The notes beneath the pieces were generated by a model. The model had not been told where the DNA came from, ran no database searches, and saw nothing but the letters and a program-made list of their open reading frames with translations. DNA of 64,000 nucleotides from an uncultured Lachnospiraceae bacterium (GTDB lineage: Bacteria > Bacillota > Clostridia > Lachnospirales > Lachnospiraceae), in the NCBI GenBank assembly GCA_944377405.1, contig CALWES010000010.1, forward strand, positions 1 to 64,000. The letters run 5' to 3'. Of the stretch, positions 26,919-35,218 are shown one piece after another (within the stretch, counting starts at the first letter, position 1; each line of letters opens with the position of its first letter). The translations under genes were made by a program, and so were the position numbers.

Positions 26919-28856
26919 ATGCGTCCGGGATATGTCCGGGCCGGCGGCCAGATCACCGTGTTTTTCGCCCTGACCCTCTCCATTATTTTTGCCCTGCTTC
27001 TGGGGATCCTGGAATCCGCCAGGACTCAGGGGGCCAGGCTGTACTTCACCCAGGCGGTCAATTCCGGCATCGACTCCCTTTTTTCCCAGTATCATCGGAG
27101 CCTGTGGAAGCAGTACCGGCTCCTGGGACTGGAGCACTATGCGGAAAAGCAGCTCTGCGATGAGCTGGAACGCTTTATCACTCCCTACTTCGGGGCTTCG
27201 GACTGGTATCCGGAGACCCTGACGGAGGTGGAGCTCCATAACCTGATTCTTCTGACTGACCTGGACGGGGAGATCTTTGAAAAAGAGGTGCTGGACTACA
27301 TGCACTACGGTATGCTGGACTCCCTCTGGGACTATCTGACGGCGGAGCAGATGCTGAAGGACATCTCCGAGGCCGTCTCTCTGGACCGGGTCTCCGGCCT
27401 GTATCAGGAGCATACGAAGGAAGCCGTGCGGCTGGAGGAGACCCTGGAAGCCCTGATGGAGGAGCTGGGCCTTCAGCAAAAGGAGTATGAGGAGGCCCGT
27501 TCTGCCCTGGAGGCCTGTTCCGGCAATGCCTTCATCCGGCATCTGAAGGCCATGAAGAAGCCCCTGGGGAAGATCCCGGGACGGGTGAGAGCCTATGAGG
27601 AGCAGGCGGACCGGCTGGCAGCAGCCCTGGAGGGCTCCAGGAGGCAGTTTGAGGAGGAAGCAAAGGAGCTTTCCGATCCGGTGGCAGCCGCCATGGAGCA
27701 GGACATCAGGGAGTATGAGGCCTATGTCCGCAGCGACGGGGAGCGGCGCCAGGAGATCGAGGGCTTTGTGGAACGGTCGGAGAGGAACCTGCAGTTTCTT
27801 GACGACCTTATGGAGGAGGCCCGGGAGGTACAGGACCGGATCGACTCCTGGGACCCGGAGGAGGACGGAGAGCTGTCGGAGGAAGACCTGTGGAGGCCTG
27901 TGAAGCGGCATTTTCAGGAGTACGACATGATCCTGTTCGGGGGAGCCCTGGGAGTTGCGGACAAGGAGAAGGAGGGATTTCTGGAGGCGGTAAGGAGCCT
28001 CCTTCAGGGAAGCCTTCTGGAGCTTTTACTTCCCGAGGGCGTACAGGTATCCAAGGAGGCGCTGCCTCTTACGGACGCCCCTTCCCTGACCTGTTTTTCC
28101 GGGGAAAACGGCTGCCGTCTGAGCCTGACGGAGCGGGTGCTGATGGGGGAGTATGCCCTCAAGACCATGAACGACTTCAGCAAAAGCCTTGGGGGAAGCC
28201 CCTTGGGAAGCGGAAGTCTGGAGATCGAATATATTTTGAAGGGAAAGGAGTCGGACCATGAAAATCTTTCGGAAACAGTACTGAGCCTTCTTGCCATGCG
28301 GGAGGGGCTGAATCTCATTTATCTTTTTACGGATACGGAGAAGCGGAATGAGGCCAGGACCCTGGCGGCGATCATCACCGGAGCTGCGGGCTTTCCGCCC
28401 CTGATCACGGTCATGACCTTTTTCATCCTTGGAGTATGGGCCCTGGGCCAGTCCCTTTGTGACCTCAGAGACCTTCTGGCAGGGAAAAAGGTGCCCTTCA
28501 TGCATGGAAAGGAGAGTTTTTATCTGAGCCTTGAGGGACTTCTGTCCCTGGGCCAGAGCGGAGGCGTGTTCCCGGAAGGGGACGGAGGCCGCAGCGGCCT
28601 TCCCTACCGGGAGTATCTGCGCATCCTGTTATTTAAGGATCAGTCTTCTCTGTATGATTATCGCATGATGGATATGATACAGATGAATGTAAAAAGCGAA
28701 CAGAAGGATTTCCTGCTGAACCGCTGTGTCTATTCGCTGGAGCTGAAGGCAGAGGCAGAGACAAAGCATGTCCTGGCCTCATTGGGGATGCTTTCCGCCT
28801 TCCTGCCAATGGACACCTTCTATACGGTGACCACGGAAAGCTTCCGGAGCTACTGA
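26919..28856 (+). CDS. DUF5702-like Tad-locus membrane protein
   Basis: This 645-residue protein has an N-terminal pseudopilin-like segment (GGQITVFFALTLSIIFALLLGILESAR). A long Glu/Arg-rich coiled-coil region (about 165-320) follows, with a globular part and an internal hydrophobic helix near 490 (PPLITVMTFFILGVWALG). It resembles the DUF5702 proteins found in clostridial Tad loci. The start of the mature segment suggests export as a minor pilus component or assembly factor. The biochemical role is unknown. Confidence 0.75.
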   Translation: MRPGYVRAGGQITVFFALTLSIIFALLLGILESARTQGARLYFTQAVNSGIDSLFSQYHRSLWKQYRLLGLEHYAEKQLCDELERFITPYFGASDWYPETLTEVELHNLILLTDLDGEIFEKEVLDYMHYGMLDSLWDYLTAEQMLKDISEAVSLDRVSGLYQEHTKEAVRLEETLEALMEELGLQQKEYEEARSALEACSGNAFIRHLKAMKKPLGKIPGRVRAYEEQADRLAAALEGSRRQFEEEAKELSDPVAAAMEQDIREYEAYVRSDGERRQEIEGFVERSERNLQFLDDLMEEAREVQDRIDSWDPEEDGELSEEDLWRPVKRHFQEYDMILFGGALGVADKEKEGFLEAVRSLLQGSLLELLLPEGVQVSKEALPLTDAPSLTCFSGENGCRLSLTERVLMGEYALKTMNDFSKSLGGSPLGSGSLEIEYILKGKESDHENLSETVLSLLAMREGLNLIYLFTDTEKRNEARTLAAIITGAAGFPPLITVMTFFILGVWALGQSLCDLRDLLAGKKVPFMHGKESFYLSLEGLLSLGQSGGVFPEGDGGRSGLPYREYLRILLFKDQSSLYDYRMMDMIQMNVKSEQKDFLLNRCVYSLELKAEAETKHVLASLGMLSAFLPMDTFYTVTTESFRSY

Positions 28857-28869
28857 TGAGGAGGCGGGC

Positions 28870-29934
28870 ATGAACTTCGGAACAGAGGGATCCGGAAAAA
28901 TTTATGAAAAACAGAATACGGCATCCAAACCTCTAAGAACAGACGTCAGCGGAAAAAGATCTCTTCAGGCACAAATCATACCCGGCGTCAGAAACAGGAT
29001 CTCCTGTCCGAAGGCCTGCCCGCAGATCCGAATAAAAGCGGGGATCACAGTGGAAGCGGCCTTAGCCCTTCCGCTGTTCTTATTTACGGCCCTGATGCTG
29101 CTGGCACCCATGAAGATGCTGGATGAGCGGAGACAGCTCCAGAATGTCATGGAGGCAGCGGCCAAGGACATGGCCCAGGCCGCCTATATTGAGGAAATGA
29201 TAGAGAGCGGCGGCAAAAAACTCATCCAGCAGGGACAGGACTCTGCCCCGGAGGAAAAGGAAGAGGGACTCCCGGAGGCAGCTTCCCAGACCGGAAGCGG
29301 CCTGTGGGAGGGACTTAAGGAAGGGGTGAATACCGGTGCCACCATGGCCCGGATCCTGGGAGCTCTGGATCCGGAGGTCTACCGGAACCCGGTTTTTTCC
29401 AGGTGTCAGGTCCTGGAAAACGACATGATCGAACTGGAGCTTCGTTATGAAATGAGGCTTCCCTTCCGGATCTTTGGGATCGAAAGTATCCCCATGAGCT
29501 CCGTGGTGAACCGCAGGGCCTGGACCGGCAGCAGCGGCGGAAGAGGGGCGGATACCTATGGCCCCGGTTCCGGGGATGAGGAAGGAGACGGCTTTGACCG
29601 GGATGCAGACGGGGATCGGGTGGTCTACGTGGGAAAGACCAGTACGGTCTACCATAAAAATAAGCACTGCCACTATCTGGACAACGTGCTGAAGAAGGCC
29701 CGGGGAGAGGATATGGACTCTCTGCGGAATGCCTCCGGCGGCAGATACCATGCCTGCAAAAGCTGCAAGCCCGGCAGCAGCGGCCCGGTGTATATCCTGG
29801 CCAGCGGCACCGCATATCACAAAAGCCCGGACTGCCGGGCCATCGGTGCCTATGCCAGGGAGGCAAAGCTGAAGGACGTGGAGCATCTGGGACCCTGTTC
29901 CTATTGCTCGAAGGGAGGCGGACATGGCAGTTGA
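28870..29934 (+). CDS. TadE-like pseudopilin with duplicated C-terminal His/Cys motifs
   Basis: The 354-residue protein has an unusually long basic N-terminus (about 55 residues) and then a pseudopilin helix (ITVEAALALPLFLFTALML). A roughly 150-residue extracytoplasmic region follows. The C-terminus contains two related units: VYVGKTSTVYHKNKHCHYL with YHACKSCK, and VYILASGTAYHKSPDCRAIG with CSYCSK. Each offers His and three Cys, arranged like a small metal-binding module. Overlap with the next gene is 11 bases. The pilus role is inferred from the N-terminal helix and context. Confidence 0.75.
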   Translation: MNFGTEGSGKIYEKQNTASKPLRTDVSGKRSLQAQIIPGVRNRISCPKACPQIRIKAGITVEAALALPLFLFTALMLLAPMKMLDERRQLQNVMEAAAKDMAQAAYIEEMIESGGKKLIQQGQDSAPEEKEEGLPEAASQTGSGLWEGLKEGVNTGATMARILGALDPEVYRNPVFSRCQVLENDMIELELRYEMRLPFRIFGIESIPMSSVVNRRAWTGSSGGRGADTYGPGSGDEEGDGFDRDADGDRVVYVGKTSTVYHKNKHCHYLDNVLKKARGEDMDSLRNASGGRYHACKSCKPGSSGPVYILASGTAYHKSPDCRAIGAYAREAKLKDVEHLGPCSYCSKGGGHGS

Positions 29935-30433
29935 AGAAATCAGGGGCGTTGGGGCAGGTATCATGGCAGCCAGAAGCGGCGGCCTGATCCTGTTTGCCCT
30001 TTGTGCGGCGGTGCAGGACTTTAGAAAAAGGAGCATCCTTCTGTGGCTCTTCTGGGTATTTTCCGCCTTCGGCCTGGGACTTATGGCGGCGGAGCTTTTC
30101 TTCGGCAGCCAGGAAGCGGACCTTCGGTCTCTCCTTCTCCGGGGAAGTGCATTTTTACCGGGACTTTTGCTGCTTCCGGCGGCCCGGTTTTCCGGAGGGG
30201 CCATTGGGATGGGAGACGCTCTGTACCTTCTGACGGCGGCCTTCTATCTGCAGGCCGGAGAAATCATGGGGGTGTTTTTGGGCGGCCTGCTGCTTTCGGG
30301 AGGGGCAGCCCTTCTGATTCTTGCGGCGGGCTCCTTATCGGGAAAGGACCGGGGAAGGGAACCCCTGCCCTTTGCAGTGTTCCTGTTTCCGGCGGTGATT
30401 CTGACCCTGTACCTGAAGTACGGGCCGGGATGA
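29924..30433 (+). CDS. Second A24-family prepilin peptidase-like protein
   Basis: The 169-residue, five- or six-helix membrane protein keeps both catalytic aspartates of prepilin peptidases, in AAVQDFRKRSI (about residue 33) and GMGDALY (about 93). It is the second such enzyme in the locus. The two may process different substrates, for example the Flp pilin and the TadE-like pseudopilins. GGGAGG precedes the ATG. Confidence 0.8.
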   Translation: MAVEEIRGVGAGIMAARSGGLILFALCAAVQDFRKRSILLWLFWVFSAFGLGLMAAELFFGSQEADLRSLLLRGSAFLPGLLLLPAARFSGGAIGMGDALYLLTAAFYLQAGEIMGVFLGGLLLSGGAALLILAAGSLSGKDRGREPLPFAVFLFPAVILTLYLKYGPG

Positions 30434-30473
30434 GGCAGAGCACACAGAAAGGAGACTGAGGAGGACCGGAAAG

Positions 30474-30878
30474 ATGAAGGACTGGAGGAACAGGCGGGCA
30501 GCAGGAAACCTTACGGTGGAGGCTTCCTTTGTGATGGGGATCCTGCTGTTTTCCATGGCGGTATTGCTCCGCTTCAGTTTTTCCCTTCACGATCAGGTGG
30601 TGGGGAATGCAGTGCTGAACGAGGGCATGGAGCTCCTGGGACACAGTGAGGAGGACGCAGGAGAGGACCTGTCCCGGCGGGGGACCAGAAGGATGGAGCA
30701 GGCCCTGTCCGGCAGAGGCTTTCGGATCGAGCTGTCCCGGGAGGGAACAGGGGTCCGGGGAACTGCAGGAGGGGAACGCCGCAGCACGGAGATGCGGGAT
30801 AAGGGCTTTCATCCCGAGGAGTTTTTGCGGCGGATCACCCTGCTGGAGGCTGCGGCGGACAGGCTGGGAGAAAATTAG
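30474..30878 (+). CDS. Small TadE-like pseudopilin
   Basis: The 134-residue protein has a basic leader (MKDWRNRRAAG) followed by NLTVEASFVMGILLFSM. This gives a Gly cleavage site with Glu at +5 and a hydrophobic helix, as in pseudopilins. The remaining hundred residues are charged and have no recognised domain. It is probably a minor pilus component processed by one of the two peptidases. Confidence 0.7.
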   Translation: MKDWRNRRAAGNLTVEASFVMGILLFSMAVLLRFSFSLHDQVVGNAVLNEGMELLGHSEEDAGEDLSRRGTRRMEQALSGRGFRIELSREGTGVRGTAGGERRSTEMRDKGFHPEEFLRRITLLEAAADRLGEN

Positions 30879-30895
30879 AAGCAGGAGAAGAGGAT

Positions 30896-32326
30896 ATGGA
30901 GATCAGATACAGACGGGGCGCCAGACAGAATTTTATGCTGCTGGAGGGCTGCGGAGAGGAGGGCTTTGAGGCCAGGATGCTGGAGGGGATAAAGGACCGG
31001 AACCTCCTTTCCTTCCGGCAGGAGCTTTTGGAGGGAAGGAGAGTCCTGTGCTATGACATCACGGCCCTGCAGCCCCTTCGGCGGGTCCTCCGGAGAAGGA
31101 AGCTGAAATGGGAGGAACTGCGGGCCTTTGTGCTGCAGCTGGATCATGCTCTCTCCCTGCTGGAGGAAAATCTGCTTACGGAAGGGAGCCTGCTTATGGA
31201 CCCGGAGCAGATCTATGTGGACCCGGGGACCCTCCGGGCCAGCTTCTGTGCGGTGCCCGGCGGAGATTTTTCCTTTGGAGAGCAGCTACGGAGCCTGTTT
31301 CTTTTATTCCTGGAGAGTATCTCAGAGGAGGACGTGGAGACGGTGCTCCTGGGACACAGGCTCTACCTTCGGAGCCTTGCGGAGGAGCCGGGGATCGGGG
31401 AGCTGGTATCCCTGGTGCTGGAGGCCCGGGGACTGCAGGGGGAGGAATTGCCTGCAGCAGGGAAGGCCTGTGAGGAGCCGGGACCAGGGCCTGCTGTAGT
31501 GAGGGAAGCGGAAGCAGTCTCCCGCAGGGAGCCGGTATCGCTTCCGATGCCGGAGACGATCGAGCCCTTCGGACCTTCCGGGAAGGCAGCGGAGACAGAA
31601 ACGGAATCCTCCGACCCCGACAGCCGGGAGGACGCGGCGGGGCATTTCCGGATACAGCTTCTGGTGAGTATCGTGATCCTGCTGGCAGCGCCGGTGGCGG
31701 TGCTTTTCCTGCGGGGCACAGGGGCAGTCTTTCGGATGCTTCCGGTTTTTGTGGTCATTGATCTGAGTGTGATCCTGTACCTTGCAGTGGGTTTCTGGGA
31801 AAAGAGAAAGGGAGAAAAGCGGCTCCGGGATCAGAGCAGGCCGGAGGATATCGCCTTTTTCAGAGAAAAAAAGGAAGCCCCTGAGGAGGAGCTTCGATCT
31901 TACGGAAAGGATGCTTACGGGGATAACAGGGGACAGCTGGCAGATCAGAAGGATCTGTTCCGGCAGCCGGAGACCATCCCGGAGGATGAGGGCTTTTCTT
32001 CCACCCGGCAGCTTCTGGAGATAAAGGAGGGAAACCGGGAACGGAGGCTGTCTCCCCTCAATAAGGCTCTGGAGGAGATCCGGCTTACGGGATTTCCCTT
32101 CGTGATCGGAAAGGACAGCCGCTTCTCGGACCATGTGATCAGGGACGAGCGGGTGAGCCGTATGCATCTGGAGATCGATCATGCCGGGGACCAGTATTTC
32201 CTGACGGACCTCAATTCCACCAACGGGACCACGGTGACGGGCAGGCGGCTCAATGCCAACGAGCGGACTCTGCTGTCACCGGGAGATGAGATCTCCCTGG
32301 GAGGCGTAGGCTATGTGTTCATGTAG
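30896..32326 (+). CDS. DUF6382-like membrane protein with FHA domain
   Basis: The 476-residue protein has an N-terminal DUF6382-like domain (about 1-180) resembling inactive kinase-like folds. A linker, two membrane helices (about 252-300) and a C-terminal FHA domain follow (FVIGKDSRFSDHVIRDERVSRMHLEI...NSTNGTTVTG) with the phosphothreonine-binding G-K, SRxH and N residues. The FHA domain should bind phosphothreonine on a partner, so it may tie pilus assembly to a Ser/Thr kinase. No such kinase is in this window. It closes the Tad locus. Confidence 0.8.
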   Translation: MEIRYRRGARQNFMLLEGCGEEGFEARMLEGIKDRNLLSFRQELLEGRRVLCYDITALQPLRRVLRRRKLKWEELRAFVLQLDHALSLLEENLLTEGSLLMDPEQIYVDPGTLRASFCAVPGGDFSFGEQLRSLFLLFLESISEEDVETVLLGHRLYLRSLAEEPGIGELVSLVLEARGLQGEELPAAGKACEEPGPGPAVVREAEAVSRREPVSLPMPETIEPFGPSGKAAETETESSDPDSREDAAGHFRIQLLVSIVILLAAPVAVLFLRGTGAVFRMLPVFVVIDLSVILYLAVGFWEKRKGEKRLRDQSRPEDIAFFREKKEAPEEELRSYGKDAYGDNRGQLADQKDLFRQPETIPEDEGFSSTRQLLEIKEGNRERRLSPLNKALEEIRLTGFPFVIGKDSRFSDHVIRDERVSRMHLEIDHAGDQYFLTDLNSTNGTTVTGRRLNANERTLLSPGDEISLGGVGYVFM

Positions 32327-32340
32327 AAGAGCCTGCCGGA

Positions 32341-33165
32341 TCATTTCAGGATCTCCCAGAAGGCCACGGCACTGGCAGCGGCCACATTCAGGGAATCCAC
32401 TCCGTGGGCCATGGGGATCAGTACCGTATGGTCGCAGCGGGCAATGGTTTCAGGGGAGAGGCCATCTCCCTCCGCGCCCAGTAACAGGGCAAGCCGCGGG
32501 GCTTCCTTCAGGCAGGGATCGTCAATGGAAATGGAATCCTCCCGCAGGGCAAGGGCTGCAGTGGTAAAGCCCAGCTCCCGGAGGCTAAGGGGACCCTTTT
32601 TCTGCCAGAGCTTTCCATCAAGGATCGTCCAGGGGATCTGGAAAACGGTCCCCATGCTGACCCGGGCGGCCCGGCGGTACAGAGGATCCGTGCAGTCCGG
32701 GGTAAGAAGCACCGCATCGATGCCAAGGGCGGCGGCAGATCGGAAGATGGCGCCTGCATTGGTGGGATTGGTCACGTGCTCCAGGACCGCGATCCGGCGG
32801 GCGTGGGCGCAGATCTCCGAAGGCAAAGGCAGGGGCCTTCGCCGAAGGGCACAAAGGAGCCCCCGGGTCAGGGGGAAGCCGTTCAGCTCCCGAAGGACCT
32901 GACTGGAGGCGGTGTACACCGGTACCTGGGGACAGCGGGAGAGGACCTCCCGGATCTCCGGCTGCCCTGTCAGGGCTTCATCCGCCAGGAAGGAGATGGG
33001 CTCATAGCCTGCGGAAAGGGCCCGGTCTATGACCTTGGCAGTCTCCGCAATAAAGATTCCCGGAGCTGGCTCGTCATGGCGCAGCAGCTGCACCTCGGAA
33101 AGACGGGCGTAGATATCCAGCTCCGGGATATTCAGATCGGTAATTGGTATCCATGTGGTATTCAT
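32341..33165 (-). CDS. SpoU/TrmH-family RNA 2'-O-methyltransferase
   Basis: The 274-residue protein has an N-terminal substrate-binding region and a SPOUT knot with the family motifs EHVTNPTNAGAIFRSAAALG, LLLGAEGDGLS and IPMAHGVDSLNVAAASAV. It transfers methyl from S-adenosylmethionine to a ribose 2'-OH in tRNA or rRNA. The ATG at 33165 begins the conserved region; an in-frame TTG at 33201 lies inside the predicted -35 box. The transcript predicted from the promoter would begin at or next to the ATG, so the gene may be leaderless. Confidence 0.9.
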   Translation of the reverse strand: MNTTWIPITDLNIPELDIYARLSEVQLLRHDEPAPGIFIAETAKVIDRALSAGYEPISFLADEALTGQPEIREVLSRCPQVPVYTASSQVLRELNGFPLTRGLLCALRRRPLPLPSEICAHARRIAVLEHVTNPTNAGAIFRSAAALGIDAVLLTPDCTDPLYRRAARVSMGTVFQIPWTILDGKLWQKKGPLSLRELGFTTAALALREDSISIDDPCLKEAPRLALLLGAEGDGLSPETIARCDHTVLIPMAHGVDSLNVAAASAVAFWEILK

Positions 33166-33171
33166 AAGGGG

Positions 33172-33201
33172 ATTATATAAAAACCGGCGGGAGGATGGCA
33201 A
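33172..33201 (-). promoter_or_regulatory. Promoter of the SpoU methylase gene
   Basis: Read on the minus strand, TTGCCA (33201-33196) and TATAAT (33177-33172) are 18 bases apart. The start codon begins seven bases after the -10 box, exactly where transcription should start. Confidence 0.55.
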
Positions 33202-33219
33202 GGGGTTCCTGAGGGAAAC

Positions 33220-33248
33220 TTGATAAAAGTAATACTTTGAGTTATACT
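33220..33248 (+). promoter_or_regulatory. brnTA promoter with internal palindrome
   Basis: TTGATA (33220-33225) and TATACT (33243-33248) are 17 bases apart. The perfect palindrome AAGTA-A-TACTT (33227-33237) lies between the two boxes, and a further TATACTT follows. This is a plausible operator for autoregulation by the BrnA antitoxin. Confidence 0.6.
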
Positions 33249-33263
33249 TATTGTGAAAAGGAA

Positions 33264-33590
33264 ATGGAAAACAGATACGCGGATGTTTTTGTAGAATGGG
33301 ATGATAGCAAGAACAGAATGAATATAAAGAAGCACGGAATCAGTTTTGATTCGGCGGCTTTAGTGTTTTCTGACTTGAACAGATTGGAATTCTACGATGA
33401 GTGGCATAGTGTTATTGAAGATAGATATATCACAATAGGAGTTGTGGAGGAAGTTCTTTTTGTAGTTTATACATATCGCAATGAAAGAATCCGTCTGATA
33501 TCCGCACGTATTGCGACAGAAGGGGAAAGGAGATTGTATTATGGCAGTTACCAGAAAGAAAATAAGTCCTGGAATGATGCCTACAGATGA
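33264..33590 (+). CDS. brnT: BrnT-family toxin
   Basis: The 108-residue protein matches BrnT, a RelE-fold ribonuclease toxin. It has the FEWD-like VEWDDSKNRMNIKKHGISFDSAALVF start, the IGVVEEVLFVVYTYRNERIRLISAR core and the catalytic Arg residues. The ATG at 33264 is chosen because the promoter at 33220 excludes earlier in-frame starts and AAAAGG lies just before it. It overlaps brnA by 50 bases, as is common for this pair. Confidence 0.88.
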   Translation: MENRYADVFVEWDDSKNRMNIKKHGISFDSAALVFSDLNRLEFYDEWHSVIEDRYITIGVVEEVLFVVYTYRNERIRLISARIATEGERRLYYGSYQKENKSWNDAYR

Positions 33591-33855
33591 GCAAAAAGAG
33601 GAGATCCGAGCGGCAGCAGCAAAGGCTCCTGTTTTTGATGAGGATTCTCCCGAGCTTACGCCGGAGCAGCTTACGGAAATGGCAGAATCTGCACATCGGC
33701 AAAGAGAGCTTGCTAAAAAACCGGTGATAGCCCTGAGGATATCACCGGAAACACTTGCAAAGGCAAAGGCAACGGGAAAGGGATATACCGGTTTTTTGAG
33801 CCGGCTTCTGGATCATGCGATCAATGATAAAGACATGGTTTCAAAGAGCTTATAA
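33541..33855 (+). CDS. brnA: BrnA-family antitoxin
   Basis: The 104-residue antitoxin has a toxin-wrapping N-terminal half and a C-terminal ribbon-helix-helix DNA-binding domain (VIALRISPETLAKAKATGKGYTGFLSRLL). It should neutralise BrnT and repress the shared promoter. GGGGAAAGGAG precedes the ATG. A terminator follows. Confidence 0.88.
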   Translation: MAVTRKKISPGMMPTDEQKEEIRAAAAKAPVFDEDSPELTPEQLTEMAESAHRQRELAKKPVIALRISPETLAKAKATGKGYTGFLSRLLDHAINDKDMVSKSL

Positions 33856-33858
33856 AAA

Positions 33859-33916
33859 TTCCAGCCGTACCTGTCAGGGGAGATCCCCGGAACAGGAAAA
33901 CGGCTGGATTTTTATT
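33859..33916 (+). terminator. Terminator after brnTA
   Basis: CCAGCCGT (33861-33868) pairs with ACGGCTGG (33900-33907). It encloses a second hairpin (CCTGT...ACAGG, GGGGA...TCCCC) and is followed by ATTTTTATT. The minus-strand transporter gene ends just beyond, so it may work in both directions. Confidence 0.75.
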
Positions 33917-33934
33917 GCCTGAAACAGCTTTTAT

Positions 33935-34522
33935 TTAAAACATGGGAACCCCGCCGAAGGTGAACACAACGCCCACCACAGCGGAAAAGGCGATCCATAC
34001 GATGGGATGCAGCTTTTTCGTCTGGGGGATAAAGCGGGTCACGATCAGCAGGAAGATGGCCAGGATGACGGATTCCGGCCGCAGGGCTCCCGGAGAGAGG
34101 CTCTCTCCGGCATCCGTCCGGAAGAAGGCGGAGGCTGCCACGGAAAGTCCGGAGGCTGCGATCAGGCCGGTGGAGGTGGGACGCAGGCATTTGAATGCGC
34201 TGTCTACATAGACATTATGCCGGAAGGCCTTCAGGAAGCCTGCAATGATCAGGATAATGATAATGGAAGGGGTGATCAGGCCAAGAGTGGCAACCACAGC
34301 GCCAGGAATTCCGGCAGTGACAAAGCCCACATATGTGGCTGTGTTGACCCCAAGGGGACCGGGGGTAGATTCCGATACCGCGATCATATCCATCAGCTGA
34401 GAATGGGTGAACCAGCCCGTCTTGTCTGCCATATCCGACAGGAAGGGGAAGGTGGCCAGTCCGCCGCCGATGGCAAAGAGGCCTGTTTTAAAGAATTCGT
34501 AGAATAAACGCAGAAAGATCAT
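33935..34522 (-). CDS. Chromate transporter, second half
   Basis: The 195-residue membrane protein is one ChrA half-domain, with the signature KTGLFAIGGGLATFPFL and SESTPGPLGVNTATYVG. It works with the half-size protein encoded just upstream. Such paired short ChrA proteins are common in Clostridia, where the natural substrate is unproven. The two genes overlap by four bases. Confidence 0.9.
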   Translation of the reverse strand: MIFLRLFYEFFKTGLFAIGGGLATFPFLSDMADKTGWFTHSQLMDMIAVSESTPGPLGVNTATYVGFVTAGIPGAVVATLGLITPSIIIILIIAGFLKAFRHNVYVDSAFKCLRPTSTGLIAASGLSVAASAFFRTDAGESLSPGALRPESVILAIFLLIVTRFIPQTKKLHPIVWIAFSAVVGVVFTFGGVPMF

Positions 34523-35085
34523 TTAGCAGAAGCCTCCTTTCCATTGTTTTTTCCCTGGATCTGAACCAGCAGGATACCGAGAATGGCAGCCAGGATGACG
34601 AAAAGCACCGGGGAGATATCAAAGAGCATGGATCCGAGGGCAACCACCAGGAAGATGATGAGCCCCAGCTTATTCGTTACGGCTCCCTTCCAGAGCTTTA
34701 CCACAGCATTGAAGATCAGGATGCAGACGCATACTCGGATACCCGCAAAGGCGTTGATCACCAGGGGCAGGTGGGAGAAGCTGGAAATAAAGCCGGCCAG
34801 GATACTGATGATCACCAGAGAGGGGAATACGACTCCCAGGGTTGCCACGATCCCTCCGGGGATCCCCTGTTTTTTCTGGCCGATAAAGGTGGCGGTGTTG
34901 ACGGCGATAACGCCGGGGGTGCACTGCCCGATGGCAAAATAGTCCGTTAGCTCTTCATCTGTGGCCCATTGCTTGTTTTCCACCACCTCGCGCTGGAGGA
35001 TTGGGAGCATGGCATATCCGCCGCCGAAGGTCATGACGCCGACTTTGGCAAAGGTCCAGAAGAGTTCGCTGAGTTCTTTTAACAT
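34519..35085 (-). CDS. Chromate transporter, first half
   Basis: The 188-residue membrane protein is the partner ChrA half-domain (KVGVMTFGGGYAMLPIL; IGQCTPGVIAVNTATFIG). An AGGAGG site lies upstream on the minus strand. It is divergent from a LysR regulator 133 bases away, which is likely to control the pair. Confidence 0.9.
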   Translation of the reverse strand: MLKELSELFWTFAKVGVMTFGGGYAMLPILQREVVENKQWATDEELTDYFAIGQCTPGVIAVNTATFIGQKKQGIPGGIVATLGVVFPSLVIISILAGFISSFSHLPLVINAFAGIRVCVCILIFNAVVKLWKGAVTNKLGLIIFLVVALGSMLFDISPVLFVILAAILGILLVQIQGKNNGKEASAK

Positions 35086-35157
35086 AGCTTTTTCCTCCTC
35101 ATAATGAGATCCATCTGTAGATATAAAATCAGCCTACATATTAGCACAGATGCATTC

Positions 35158-35170
35158 ATATTGAAAATAT
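35158..35170. promoter_or_regulatory. Candidate LysR binding site
   Basis: ATATT-GAA-AATAT is an inverted repeat in the A/T-rich 133-base region between the divergent transporter and LysR genes. It fits the palindromic form of LysR-type sites, but this is only a position and symmetry argument. Confidence 0.3.
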
Positions 35171-35218
35171 TTTAAATGTGTAGTATTTATATAAAAACAG
35201 TATAGATCGAGGAGAAAA

